Program-made: the position numbers and the translations under genes
NCBI RefSeq assembly: GCF_002575655.3
Contig: NC_053039.3
Coordinates: forward strand, 242,460,622 to 242,524,621
From: Aegilops tauschii subsp. strangulata
Lineage: Eukaryota > Streptophyta > Magnoliopsida > Poales > Poaceae
Direction: 5' to 3'
DNA: 64,000 bases
The notes under the pieces: model-generated
What the model was told of the DNA's origin: nothing
What the model saw: only the letters and a program-made list of their open reading frames with translations
Databases searched by the model: none
Shown: piece after piece, positions 54,179 to 64,000 of the stretch
Layout: each line of letters begins with the position of its first letter
How positions within the stretch are numbered: the first letter of the stretch is position 1

Positions 54179-55991
54179 ATGCTTCATCTTTTTAATATCT
54201 TTCATGAAAATAATGATTCCGATAATTGTGTCAAAATGCTAGAAGAAGAATGCATTAAAATGTTTGGCACTAAATCTTTGAATGATGAGCATGATTGCAA
54301 TGTTGTTAGTATGACTCTTTGAATATCCATAGTACTAATGATGATTGCACTAGTCATGATGAAAATGTCTCTTATAAGCATGTCAATTTTTGTGGAGTGC
54401 ATAGAGTTTGCAAGTACAGACCAAATAGGGAAGATAGATTTTGCAAGAGGCATAAGTATTTGGAAACTAAATGGTTGCAAGAAAGACTACATGTTTGTGC
54501 TGAAAATTTAAATTTTCTTAGTCATCCTTGTGAACTTTGCAATGAACGTGGTCATTTAAATATCCGATGCAAATTGTTTCATGATCGTATCGTGTCCAAA
54601 AATTGTGATGACTTGATTTCCCTTGCGCATCATAATGAACTTAGTTTGCTTGTGGGTTATGAAGAAATGAAACGTATAACTAAGGATATGCCAGAATTTG
54701 TCCTTGATAAAGTTCTTGATTTTGATCTAGAGGAAATTTATATGTATTGTGCGGTGAATTGCATTGAAAATCCTTATATTGCCAATTACATAAAGACAAG
54801 AAAACAAATAGAAGATGAAGAGAATACTAATGAAAGGGAAGAGATTTCCCAATATCCTCCTATTCTTTCTTATGATGAATCAGGTAACGAGGAGGAGCTT
54901 TCTATTCAACCAATCTCATTAATAAGGAGCTCCAAAAAGAGGATTAAATGCACGCATGATTGTAAGAAGAAAAAGAAAAGACGAAGAAGCAAAGGTAAAA
55001 AGGTATCCCTCCCAAATGATGTTGCTCCTATTACTCATTGTGATGATGATAATTGCTATACTATTGGTGCTATCCATACTATTAATGATGAGAGTGATTA
55101 TGCTTATGATATGAAAAGGCCCAAGCTTGGGGATGCCATGTTTGATGAGAATGACAAGTTTGAGAATTTATTTGCTGCAATTAATGATTGTCCCAAGCTT
55201 GGGGTGCTATGTTTTATGAAGATGATATGTTTAACCTCCCAAGTTTTGATATGCAAATTTATTATGATGATAGCATGCCTCCTATTTATGATGGTTATAT
55301 TGATGAAAGTGGGTTTGGAAGAGTGTCAACTTTAGGAAGTAATGATCCCACTATTTTGGAGGGTGTTGAATCTTATTGTGACAATTACGAAAGTGGATTT
55401 GGAGAGGTCATGACTTTATTTAGTAATGATTCCACTATCTTGGAATAGGTTTCAATTGATTATGATGAGAACAAAGTTGCTACTTATGATGATGATTGTG
55501 ATGACACTTATGCTATAAAAATTAGTGATGATTATATTAAAACTTTTCATGATTATGATTACCCTTTTTCTAAACATTACTCTTTTAGTGTGAAAACAAT
55601 TTATAGTATTCGAGTTTCTTATGATATTCCCACTATTCCGAGTGAGAAGAATTTTGCTTATGTGGAGAGTAGTAAATTTCCTATGCTTGTAGATCATAAA
55701 AAGAATGCTTTATGTGATGGTTATATTGTTGAATTCATTCATGATGCGACTGAAAATTATTATGAGGGAGGAATATATGCTTGTAGGAATTGCAATAATA
55801 TCAAGTTTCCTCTCTATGTGCTTAAAGTTTTGAAGTTATGCTTGTTTTGCCTTCCTATGCTAGTTGATTATTGTTCTCATAAGTTGTTTGCTCACAAAAT
55901 CCCTATGCATAGGAAGTGGGTTAGACTTAAATGTGCCATTCATATTCTTCATTATGCTCTCTTTGTGTTTCAATTCTTATCTTCTATGTGA
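54179..55991 (+). pseudogene. Sabrina-like ORF with zinc knuckle, frameshifted
   Basis: The ATG at 54179 starts MLHLFNIFHENNDSDNCV. A 1-nt loss near 54315 moves the frame, which then runs from 54319 to about 55200. A second change moves it again until the stop at 55989-55991, with one TAG at 55446-55448. In the second frame CELCNERGHLNIRC is a CX2CX4HX4C zinc knuckle, preceded by a Cys/His-rich stretch (NFCGVHRVCKYR). Further on is a Lys/Arg-rich patch (54960-55000), then an acidic region with two copies of a 'ESGFG...GSND/FSNDxTILE' repeat (55307-55445). About 600 codons in all. The knuckle suggests nucleic-acid binding as in gag, but the rest does not resemble a standard capsid. It may be the packaging protein of this non-autonomous family. 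Confidence 0.6.
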
Positions 55992-56649
55992 GCATCATTG
56001 AAATCATCATGCCTAGCTAGGGGCGTTAAACGTTAGCGCTTGTTGGGAGGCAACCCAATTTTATTTCTGTTCTTTGCTTTTTGCCCCTGTTTAGTAATAA
56101 ATAATTCATCTAGCCTCTGGTTAGATGTGGTTTTATGTTTTAGTTTGTGCCAAGTAGAACCTTTGGGAAGACTTGGGTGAAAGTTAATGCGATCTTGCTG
56201 TAAAAAACAGAAACTTTTGCCCTCACGAGATTAGCTGCCATTTTTTTTACTGGAGAGTGCTTTTAGGTTGATTATTTTTGCAGAAGATTAATATACAAAT
56301 TCCTCAGGTCCACCAATTTATTTCAGAATTTTTGGAGTTACATAAGTATTTGAATGATACAGATTACTACAGACTGTTCTTTTTTTGATAGATTCTGTTT
56401 TCATTGTGTTGTTTGCTTATTTTGATGAATCTATGAGTAGTATCGGAGGGTATGAACCATAGAGAAGTTGGAATATAGTATATATTACACCAATATGAAT
56501 TTAGAATTAGTTCACAACAGTACCTAAGTGGTGATTTATTTTCTTATACTAACGGAGCTTACGAGTTTTCTGTTAAGTTTTGTGTTGTGAAGTTTTCAAG
56601 TTTTGGGTAAAGATTCGATGGACTATGGAATAAGGAGTGGCAAGAGCCT

Positions 56650-56735
56650 AAGCTTGGGGATGCCCAAGGCACCCCAAGGTAATATTCAAGGACAACCAAG
56701 AGCCTAAGCTTGGGGATGCCCCGGAGGGCATCCCC
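56650..56735 (+). other. PPT-like copies and hairpin
   Basis: aagcttggggatgcc occurs at 56650-56664 and 56706-56720. The second continues as GGGGATGCC, CCGGAG, GGCATCCCC (56712-56735), a perfect 9-bp stem with a 6-nt loop, the same stem as at 8946-8969 in the other Gypsy. Confidence 0.85.
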
Positions 56736-57959
56736 TCTTTCGTCTTCGTTCATCGGTAACCTTACTTGGAGCTATATTTTTATTCACCACATGATATGTG
56801 TTTTGCTTGGAGCGTCATTTTATTTTATTTTGTTTTGCTTGCTGTTCGAATAAAATACCAAGATCTGAAAGTCTTAAATGTTAGAGAGTCTTCACATAGT
56901 TACATAATATGATCTTCACTTATATCTTTTGGAGTAGTTTGTCATTTGCTCTAGTGCTTCACTTATATCTTCTTAGAGCATGGCGGTAGTTTTATTTTGA
57001 AGAAATTGTTGATCTCTCATGCTTCACTTATATTATTTTGAGAGTCTTTTAGAACAGCATGGTAATTTGCTTTGGTTATAAAATTAGTACTAATATGATG
57101 GGCATCCAGGATGGGTATAATAAAAACTTTCATATAGAGTGCATTGAATACTATGAGAAGTTTGATACTTGATGATTGTTTTGAGATATGAATATGGTGA
57201 TATTAGAGTCGTGCTAGTTGAGTAATTGTGAAACTGAGAAATACTTGTGTTGAGGTTTGCAAGTCCCGTAGCATGCACGTATGGTAACCGTTGTGTGACA
57301 AATTTGAAGCATGAGGTGTTCTTTGATTGCCTTCCTTATGAGTGGCGGTCGGGGATGAGCGATGGTCTTTTCCTACCAATCTATCCCCCTAGGAGCATGC
57401 GCGTAGTGCTTGGTTTTGATGACTTGTAGATTTTTGCAATAAGTATGTGAGTTCTTTATGACTAATGTTGATTCCATGGATTATACGCACTCTCACCTTT
57501 CCATCATTGCTAGCCTCTTCGGTACCATGCATTGCCCTTTCTCACCTCGAGAGTTGGTGCAAACTTCGCCGGTGCATCCAAACCCCGTGATATGATACAC
57601 TCTATCACACATAAGCCTCCTTATATCTTCCTCAAAACAGCCACCATACCTACCTATTATGGCATTTCCATAGCCATTCCGAGATATATTGCCATGCAAC
57701 TTTCCACTGTTCCATTTATTATGACACGCTCCATCATTGTCATATTGCTTTGCATGATCATGTAGTTGACATTGTATTTGTGGCAAAGCCACCTTCATAA
57801 TTCTTTCATACATGTCTCACTTGATTCATTGCACATCCCGGTACACCGCCGGAGGCACTCATATAGAGTCATATTTTGTTCTAGTATCAAGTTGTAATCC
57901 TTGAGTAGTAAATAAATAGAAGTGTGATGATCATCATTATTAGAGCATTGTCTCGTGTG

Positions 57960-58070
57960 AGGAAATAAAAAAAGGGAAAGGCCAAAAAAAACAGAAGGCC
58001 CAAAAAAAGAGAAAGGCCAAATAAAAAAAGAGAAGGCCCAAAAAAGAGAGAGAAAAAGAGAGAAGGGGCA
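57960..58070 (+). repeat. Purine-rich run of 'aaaggcc' motifs
   Basis: About 110 bp, nearly all purines on the plus strand except repeated ggccaaa/ggcccaaa motifs. Degenerate low-complexity sequence. Confidence 0.8.
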
Positions 58071-58839
58071 ATGTTACTATCCTTTTTCCACACTTGTGCT
58101 TCAAAGTAGCACCATGATCTTCATGATAGAGAGTCTCTTATTTTGTCACTTTCATATACTAGTGGGAATTTTTCATTATAGAACTTGCCTTGTATATTCC
58201 AACAATGGGCTTCCTCAAATGCCCTAGGTCTTCGTGAGCAAGCAAGTTGGATGCACACCCACTTAGTTTCTTTTGTTGAGGTTTCATACATTTATAGCTC
58301 TAGTGCATCCGTTGCATGGCAATCCCTACTCCTCGCATTGACATCAATTGATGGGCATCTCCATAGCCCGTTGATTAGCCGCGTCGATGTGAGACTTTCT
58401 CCCTTTTTTGTCTTCTCCACACAACCTCCATCATCATACTCTATTCCACCCATAGTGCTATGTCCATGGCTCGCGCTCATGTATTGCGTGAAAGTTGAAA
58501 AGTTTGAGAATACTAAAGTATGAAACAATTGCTTGGCTTGTCATCGGGGTTGTGCATGATGAGAGCATATTGTGTGACGAAAATTAAGCATGGCCAAACT
58601 ATATGATTTTGTAGGGATGAGCTTTCTTTGGCTACGTTATTTTGAGAGGACATAATTGCTTGGTTAGTATGCTTGAAGTATTATTATTTTTATGTCAATA
58701 TTAAACTTTTGTCTTGAATCTTTCGGATCTGAACATTCATGCCACAATAAAGAAAATTACATTGAAAATTATGTTAGGTAGCATTCCACATCAAAAATTC
58801 TACTTTTATCATTTACCTACTCGAGGACGAGCAGGAATT

Positions 58840-58853
58840 AAGCTTGGGGATGC
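58840..58853 (+). other. Polypurine tract of Sabrina-like element
   Basis: aagcttggggatgc stands immediately before the 3' LTR, after 'actcgaggacgagcag'. Confidence 0.88.
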
Positions 58854-60550
58854 TGATACGTCTCCAACGTATCTATAATTTTTGATTGTTCCATGCTATT
58901 ATATTATCTGTTTTGGATGTTTAATGGGCTTTAATATGCTATTTTATATGATTTTTGGGACTAAACTATTAACCTAGAGCCCAGTGCCGGTTTCTGTTTT
59001 TTTCCTTGATTTTGAAATTTACATAAAAGGAATACCAAACGGAGTCCAATTGACGTGCCAATTTTTGATGATTTTTTTATGGACCAAAAGAAGCCCCCGG
59101 AGTAAAAGAGTTGGGCCAGAAGAGTCCCGAGCCATCCACGAGGGCGGGGGGCGCGCCCTACCCCTCTGGGCGCGTCCCCCTATCTCGTAGACGGCTCGGA
59201 GACCCCACTGACGTGAGACCTATGCCAAAAATTCCTATAAATACAGAAACCTCTAGGAAATAACCTAGATCAGGAGTTCCGCCGCCGCAAGGCTCTGTAG
59301 CCACCAAAAACCAATCGGGACCCTGTTCCGGCACCCTGCCGGAGGGGGGATCCCTCACCGGTGGCCATCTTCATTATCCCGGCGATCTCCATGACGTGGA
59401 GGGAGTAGTTCACCCTCGGGGCTGAGGGTATGTACCAGTAGCTATGTGTTTGATCTCTCTCTCTCTCTCTCTCGTGTTCTTGATTTGGCACGATCTTGAT
59501 GTATCATGAGCTTTGCTACTATAGTTGGATCTTATGATGTTTCTCCCCCTCTACGCTCTTGTAATGGATTGAGTTTTCCCTTTGAAGTTATCTTATCGGA
59601 TCGAGTCCTTAAGGATTTGAGAACACTTGATGTATGTCTTGCGTGGGATACCCGTGGTGACAATGGGATATTCACGTGATCTACTTGATGTATGTTTTGG
59701 TGATCAACTTGCGGGTTCAGTGACCTTGTGAACTTATGCATAGGGGTTGGCACACGTTTTCGTCTTGACTCTCCGGTAGAAACTTTGGGGCACTCTTTGA
59801 AGTTCTTTGTGTTGGTTGAATAGATGAATCTGAGATTGTGTGATGCATATCGTATAATCATACCCATGGATACTTGAGGTGACATTGGAGTATCTAGGTG
59901 ACATTAGGGTTTTGGTTGATTTGTGTGTTAAGGTGTTATTCTAGTATGAACTCTAGGATAGATCGAACGGAAAGAATAACTTCGTGTTATTTTACTACGG
60001 ACTCTTGAATAGATTGATCAGAAAGGATAACTTTGAGGTGGTTTCGTACCCTACAATAATCTCTTCGTTTGTTCTCCGCTATTAGTGACTTTGGAGTGAG
60101 TCTTTGTTGCATGTTGAGGGATATTTATATGATCCAATTATGTTATTATTGTTGAGAGAACTTGCACTAGTGAAAGTATGAACCCTAGGCCTTGTTTCCT
60201 AGCATTGCAATACCATTTACGCTCACTTTTATCGCTTGTTACCTTGCTGTTTTTATAATTTCAGATTACAAAACCTATATCTACCATCCATACTGCACTT
60301 GTATCACCATCTCTTTGCCGAACTAGTGCACCTATGCAATTTACCATTGTATTGGGTGTGTTGGGGACACAAGAGACTCTTTGTTATTTGGTTGCAGGGT
60401 TGCTTGAGAGAGACCATCTTCATCCTACGCCTCCCACGGATTGATAAACCTTAGGTCATCCACTTGAGGGAAATTTGCTACTGTCCTACAAACCTCTGCA
60501 CTTGGAGACCCAACAATGTCTACAAGAAGAAGCTTGCGTAGTAGACATCA
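58854..60550 (+). repeat. 3' LTR of Sabrina-like element
   Basis: 1,697 bp from TGATACGTCTCCAACG to GTAGACATCA. TATAAATA at 59236-59243. The CT repeat at 59454-59472 is longer than in the 5' LTR. Confidence 0.93.
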
Positions 60551-60555
60551 AGCAG

Positions 60556-61920
60556 TGAGGACAATCCTCAGACTATGGCCCTAGTCCACATAATTGCTTA
60601 CAATATCTTTCAACTTAGTCTTTCTCTAGGAACGTATTAAAACAGGGAGCTACAACACGAGCTATTGATCTACAACATAATTTGCAAAGCTTGGACGATT
60701 GTTCATAATAAATGAGTTCAATTAATCATATTACCTAAGAACTCCCGCTCAAATTGACATCCCACCGGTCGTCCGAGTGTAACATGATCCAAATTCACCA
60801 ACCCAAGTCCGATCATCACGTGAGATGAGGTGGTTTCGATGGTGAACATCTCCATGTTCATCATATCTACTGTATGACCCGTGTTTGACCTTTTGGTCTC
60901 TTGTGTTTCGAGGCCATGTCTGTACATGCTAGGCTCGTCAAGTTTAACCCAAGTGTTCCGCATGTGCAAAACTTGCTTGCACCCGTTGTATGTGAACATA
61001 GAGTCTATCACACCCGATCATCACGTGGTGCTTCGAAACGATGAACTTTTGCAGCGGCGCACACTTGGGGAGATCACAATTTTATCTTGAAATTTTAGTG
61101 AGGGATCACCTTATAATGCTATCGTCCTAAGAAAAATAAGATGCATAAAAGGATTAACATCACATGCAAATCATAAGTGACATGATATGGCCATCATCTT
61201 GTGCTTTTGATCTCCATCTTCAAAGCACCGGCATGATCTCCATCGTCACCGGCATGACACCATGATCTCCATCATCGTGCCGCCATCGAGGTTGTCACGC
61301 CAACCATGCTTCTACTACTATTGATACCGCTTAGTGATAAAGTAAAGCATTACATAGCGCTTAATGTTGACACGCAGGTCATACAATCTTTAAAAGACAA
61401 CCCTATGGCTCCTGTCGGTTGCCGTATGCATCGACATGCAAGTCGATATAAACTATTACAAACATGATCATCTCATACATCAAATATATCTCATCATGTC
61501 TTTGGCCATATCATCACAACATACCCTGCAAAAAAAAGTTAGACGTCCTCTAATTGTTGTTGCATGTTTTACGTGGCTGCTATGGGTATCTAGCAAGAAC
61601 GATTCTTACCTACGCAAAGCCACAATGGTGATATGCAAGTTGCTATTTAACCTTCTACAAGGACCGCCTTTGTCGAATCCGATTCAAATAAGGTGGGAGA
61701 GACAGACACCCGCCAGCCATCTTTATGCAACAAAGTCACATGTCAGTCGATGGAACCGGTCTCATGAGCATGGACATGTAAATTTGGTCCGGGCCGCTTC
61801 ATCCCACAATACCGCCGAATCAAGAAAAGACCAAGGAAGGAAGCAATCTGAATATCAATGCCATTCAATGCCCACAAACTCCTTTGTGTTCTACTCATGA
61901 TGTCACCTACGCATAAACCT
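60556..61920 (-). other. Second Copia: leader and degenerate gag start
   Basis: Minus-strand leader from the PBS to the gag start near 60640. There the expected ATG of gag reads ATA, and stops follow in the first 40 codons, so translation could not start normally. The leader is collinear with 13798-14240 plus 24814-25573 of the first Copia and shows what that leader looks like without a CACTA insertion. Confidence 0.75.
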
Positions 61921-61933
61921 GGCTCTGATACCA
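61921..61933 (-). other. Primer-binding site, initiator tRNA-Met type
   Basis: Minus strand TGGTATCAGAGCC next to the LTR end; the canonical Copia PBS without changes. Confidence 0.88.
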
Positions 61934-61934
61934 C

Positions 61935-63702
61935 TATTGGGAAACGTTGCAAGGGAAACAAAAAATTTCCTACGCTCACCAAGATCCAATCTAGGAGATG
62001 ACCATCTACGAGAGGAGAGATTGGAACTACATACCCTTGTAGATCGCTAAGCGTAAGCATTAGAAAATGTGGTTGATGTAGTCGAACGTCTTCGCGATCC
62101 GTCCCGCGAACTCCCGATCTAGTGCCGAATGGATGGCACCTCCGCGTTCAACACACGTACGTCTTGATGACGCCTTAACCTCCTCGATCCAGCGAGCGAT
62201 GGTGAAGTAGTAGCTCGAGTCCTCCGGCAGCACGACGGCGTGATGGTGGCGGTGGTGGAGAAATCTCAGGAGAGCTTCGCTAAGCACTACGGAGAAGAAG
62301 ATGGACTATGAGGGAGAGGAGGAGCAGCGCCGTGGCATGAATAGATCTGTACGGGTGCGGCTGCCCTCTCTACCCTCGTCTATATATAGGGGGAAGGTTG
62401 GAGGGAGGGGCACCCCTAGATCCCATCTAGGGGTGGCGGCCACCAAGGGGAAACCCTAGATGGGTTTGGGCGCCTCCTCCTAGGTGCCTTGGCCCCCAAG
62501 GCAAGTGGAGGAAACCCTAGGGAGGTGCCCCACCTCCTCAAGCAATGCGGGAAGGGGGCTTGGGGCGCACAACCCCTTAGTGGGCTGGTGTGCCCCCTCC
62601 TCCAGGCCCATGAGGGCCCCCAACACTTGTCGGGGCCTCCCGAAACCCCTTTCGGTCATGCTGGTAATCACACGGTACCCCCGGAACACTTCCGGACTCC
62701 AATACTCTTCGTCCAATATATCAATCTTCACCTCCGGACCATTCTGGAGTTCCTCATCACATCCGGGATCTCATTCGGGACTCCGAACAAGCTTCGGTAA
62801 CCCACCATAATGACTCAACTATACTTATATCGTCACCAAACGTTAAGTGTGTAGACCCTGCGGGTTCAAGAACTATGCAGACATGACCGAGACACCTCTA
62901 CGGTCAATAACCAATAGCGGGACCTGGATGTCCATATTGGTTCCCACATATTCTACGAAGATCTTATCGGTTGAACCTCGATGTCAAGGATTCAGGTAAT
63001 CCCGTATGCAGTTCCCTTTGTCTATCGGTATGTTACTTGCCCGAGATTCGATCGTCGGTATCTCCATACCTAGTTCAATCTCGTTACCAGCAAGTCTCTT
63101 TACTCGTTCTGTAATACAAGATCCCGTGGCTTACTCATTAGTCACATTGCTTGCAAGCTCATTGTGATAGTGTATTATCGAGTGGGCCCTAAGATACCTC
63201 TCCGTCATACGGAGTGACAAATCACAGTCTTGACCCATGCCAACTCAACAGACACCCTCGGAGATACCTATAGAGCACCTTTATAGTCACCCAATTACGT
63301 TGTGATGTTTGGTACACACAAGGTACTCCTCCGGTGTCAGTGAGTTGCATGATCTCATGGTCATAGGAACATATACTTGACATGCAGAAAACGATAGCAA
63401 TAAACTTGACACGGTCATACGCTACGTTCATAGTTTGGGTCTTGTCCATCACATCATTCTCCTAATGATGTGATCCCGTTACCAAATGACAACTCATGTC
63501 CATGACTAGGAAACCATAGCCATCTTTGGTCAACGAGCTAGTCCGGTAGAGGCTCACTAGGGACACGTTGTTGTCTATGTATCCACACATGTATTTGAGT
63601 TTCCGATCAATACAATTCTAGCATGGATAATAAACGATTATCATAAACAAGGAAATATGATAATAACCAATTTATTATTGCCTCTAGGGCATATTTCCAG
63701 CA
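61935..63702 (-). repeat. 5' LTR of second Copia, minus strand
   Basis: About 1,768 bp. The minus strand starts TGCTGGAAATATGCCC at 63702 and ends in CCCAATA at 61935, where CAACA is usual. TATA box at 62381-62388 (minus strand), in a GC-rich region. Diverged from the LTRs of the first Copia, so a different subfamily. Confidence 0.88.
62381..62388 (-). promoter_or_regulatory. TATA box of second Copia LTR
   Basis: TATATATA between C-rich and GC-rich tracts, in the same relative place as in the first Copia LTR. Confidence 0.6.
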
Positions 63703-64000
63703 CTAGTACCTTTCGAGATACCTAAAGAGCACCTTTATGATCACCCTGTTACGAAGTGACGGTTAATGCCCACAAAGCATTCTTCCGGTAGTAGGGAGTG
63801 GCACGATCTCACGGTCTAAGGAACAGATACTTGACATTAATAAAGTTGTAGCAATTTAAATTTGGTGACAACAATTAGATGCTAAGCTTATGATTGGGTT
63901 AGTCCATCACATCATTCTCCTAATGATATGACTTCGTTATTAAATGGCAACTCATGTCCATGGTAAGAAAACCTTAACCATCTTTAATCAATGAGCTAGT
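63703..64000 (-). repeat. Copia LTR fragment hosting the second Copia
   Basis: Collinear with about 63250-63540 of the neighbouring LTR ('gagcacctttat', 'catcacatcattctcctaat', 'caactcatgtccatg') but clearly diverged. It continues beyond the window. It suggests that the second Copia inserted into an older Copia LTR. Confidence 0.8.

Larger units (their letters stand above)
55992..58839 (+). other. Non-coding 3' region of Sabrina-like element
   Basis: Landmarks in order: 'cttgttgggaggcaaccca' at 56040, two PPT-like copies with a hairpin (56650-56735), repeated 'tgcttcacttatat' motifs (56910-57040), and a purine-rich run (57960-58070). The order mirrors the Gypsy at 7207-9742. No gene seen in 2.8 kb. 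Confidence 0.75.
52356..60550 (+). mobile_element. Sabrina-like Gypsy element, complete, non-autonomous
   Basis: LTRs 52356-54032 and 58854-60550, tRNA-Asp-type PBS, one broken ORF with a zinc knuckle, a long non-coding 3' region, PPT, and target duplication AGCAG at 52351-52355 and 60551-60555. Total 8.2 kb. No protease, RT or integrase motif was found in the 4.8 kb interior. The LTRs are nearly identical by eye, apart from a cluster of differences in the first 200 bp and a CT-repeat length change. The element must have used enzymes supplied in trans. Confidence 0.93.
50112..63702 (-). mobile_element. Second Angela-like Copia, minus strand, truncated and split
   Basis: On the minus strand: LTR (63702-61935), PBS (61933-61921), leader, gag start (about 60640), gag continued after the Sabrina-like insertion (52350-51250), protease and integrase (to 50112). 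RT, RNase H and the 3' LTR are missing, cut off by the Gypsy LTR at 50111. It is split by the complete Sabrina-like element at 52356-60550 with AGCAG duplication. Confidence 0.88.

Noticed and set aside
1..64000. tRNA, rRNA, CRISPR arrays, riboswitches, bacterial promoters
   Set aside because: None seen. The tRNA-like matches are only primer-binding sites of 13-18 bp, and the regular repeats are 84-bp and 500-bp direct repeats without spacers.

Overview
This window looks like nuclear DNA from a large-genome Triticeae grass (wheat, Aegilops, barley or rye group). Nearly every base can be assigned to nested transposable elements of kinds typical of that tribe: Copia elements of the Angela/WIS/BARE type, Gypsy elements whose LTRs begin TGATACGTCTCC (Sabrina-like and a second family), a plant L1-type LINE, and two CACTA DNA transposons. 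I see no intact host gene outside a transposon, and no rRNA, tRNA, CRISPR or bacterial-type operon. Family names come from recognised terminal sequences and protein motifs, not from a database search.

Layout. 1-1652: a Sabrina-like LTR joined to Gypsy 3' internal sequence, plus strand. 1653-11162: a minus-strand Gypsy element with gag and protease remnants and no RT; its LTR is split by a 3.97 kb TG...CA unit (2394-6365, TSD AAGCA). 11163-12098: a minus-strand fragment of another Gypsy LTR. 12099-48498: one plus-strand Angela-like Copia element that carries three insertions: CACTA-1 (14241-24813, TSD GTT) in its leader, a minus-strand LINE (25760-33456, 13-bp TSD) in gag, and CACTA-2 (34123-43729, TSD TAT) between gag and protease. 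Subtracting these leaves a Copia of about 8.5 kb. 48499-50111: the 3' end and LTR of a plus-strand Gypsy. 50112-63702: a minus-strand Copia split by a complete Sabrina-like element (52356-60550, TSD AGCAG). 63703-64000: another Copia LTR fragment.

The most interesting part is the CACTA pair. The two elements share asymmetric ends, subterminal repeats, a roughly 3.4 kb array of 500-bp tandem units, the sequence just right of the array, and a B3-like exon near the right end. Their cargo differs. CACTA-1 carries a DUF295-type pseudogene that retains an intron, an Ala/Pro-rich ORF, and a 302-codon AP2/ERF-domain ORF with a duplicated SUMO-interacting-like motif. CACTA-2 carries a WRN-like 3'-5' exonuclease pseudogene, a 180-codon ORF of unknown function, and a helical ORF that ends in a different SUMO-interacting-like motif. 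No transposase is visible in either, so they look like non-autonomous gene-carrying elements with a common chassis and exchangeable cassettes.

Retroelement coding regions are decayed. Where the ancestral codon can be inferred, most stop codons are C-to-T or G-to-A changes, as expected for methylated, silenced DNA. The Sabrina-like element at 52356-60550 appears youngest because its two LTRs are nearly identical by eye, yet it encodes no polymerase and must have been moved in trans.
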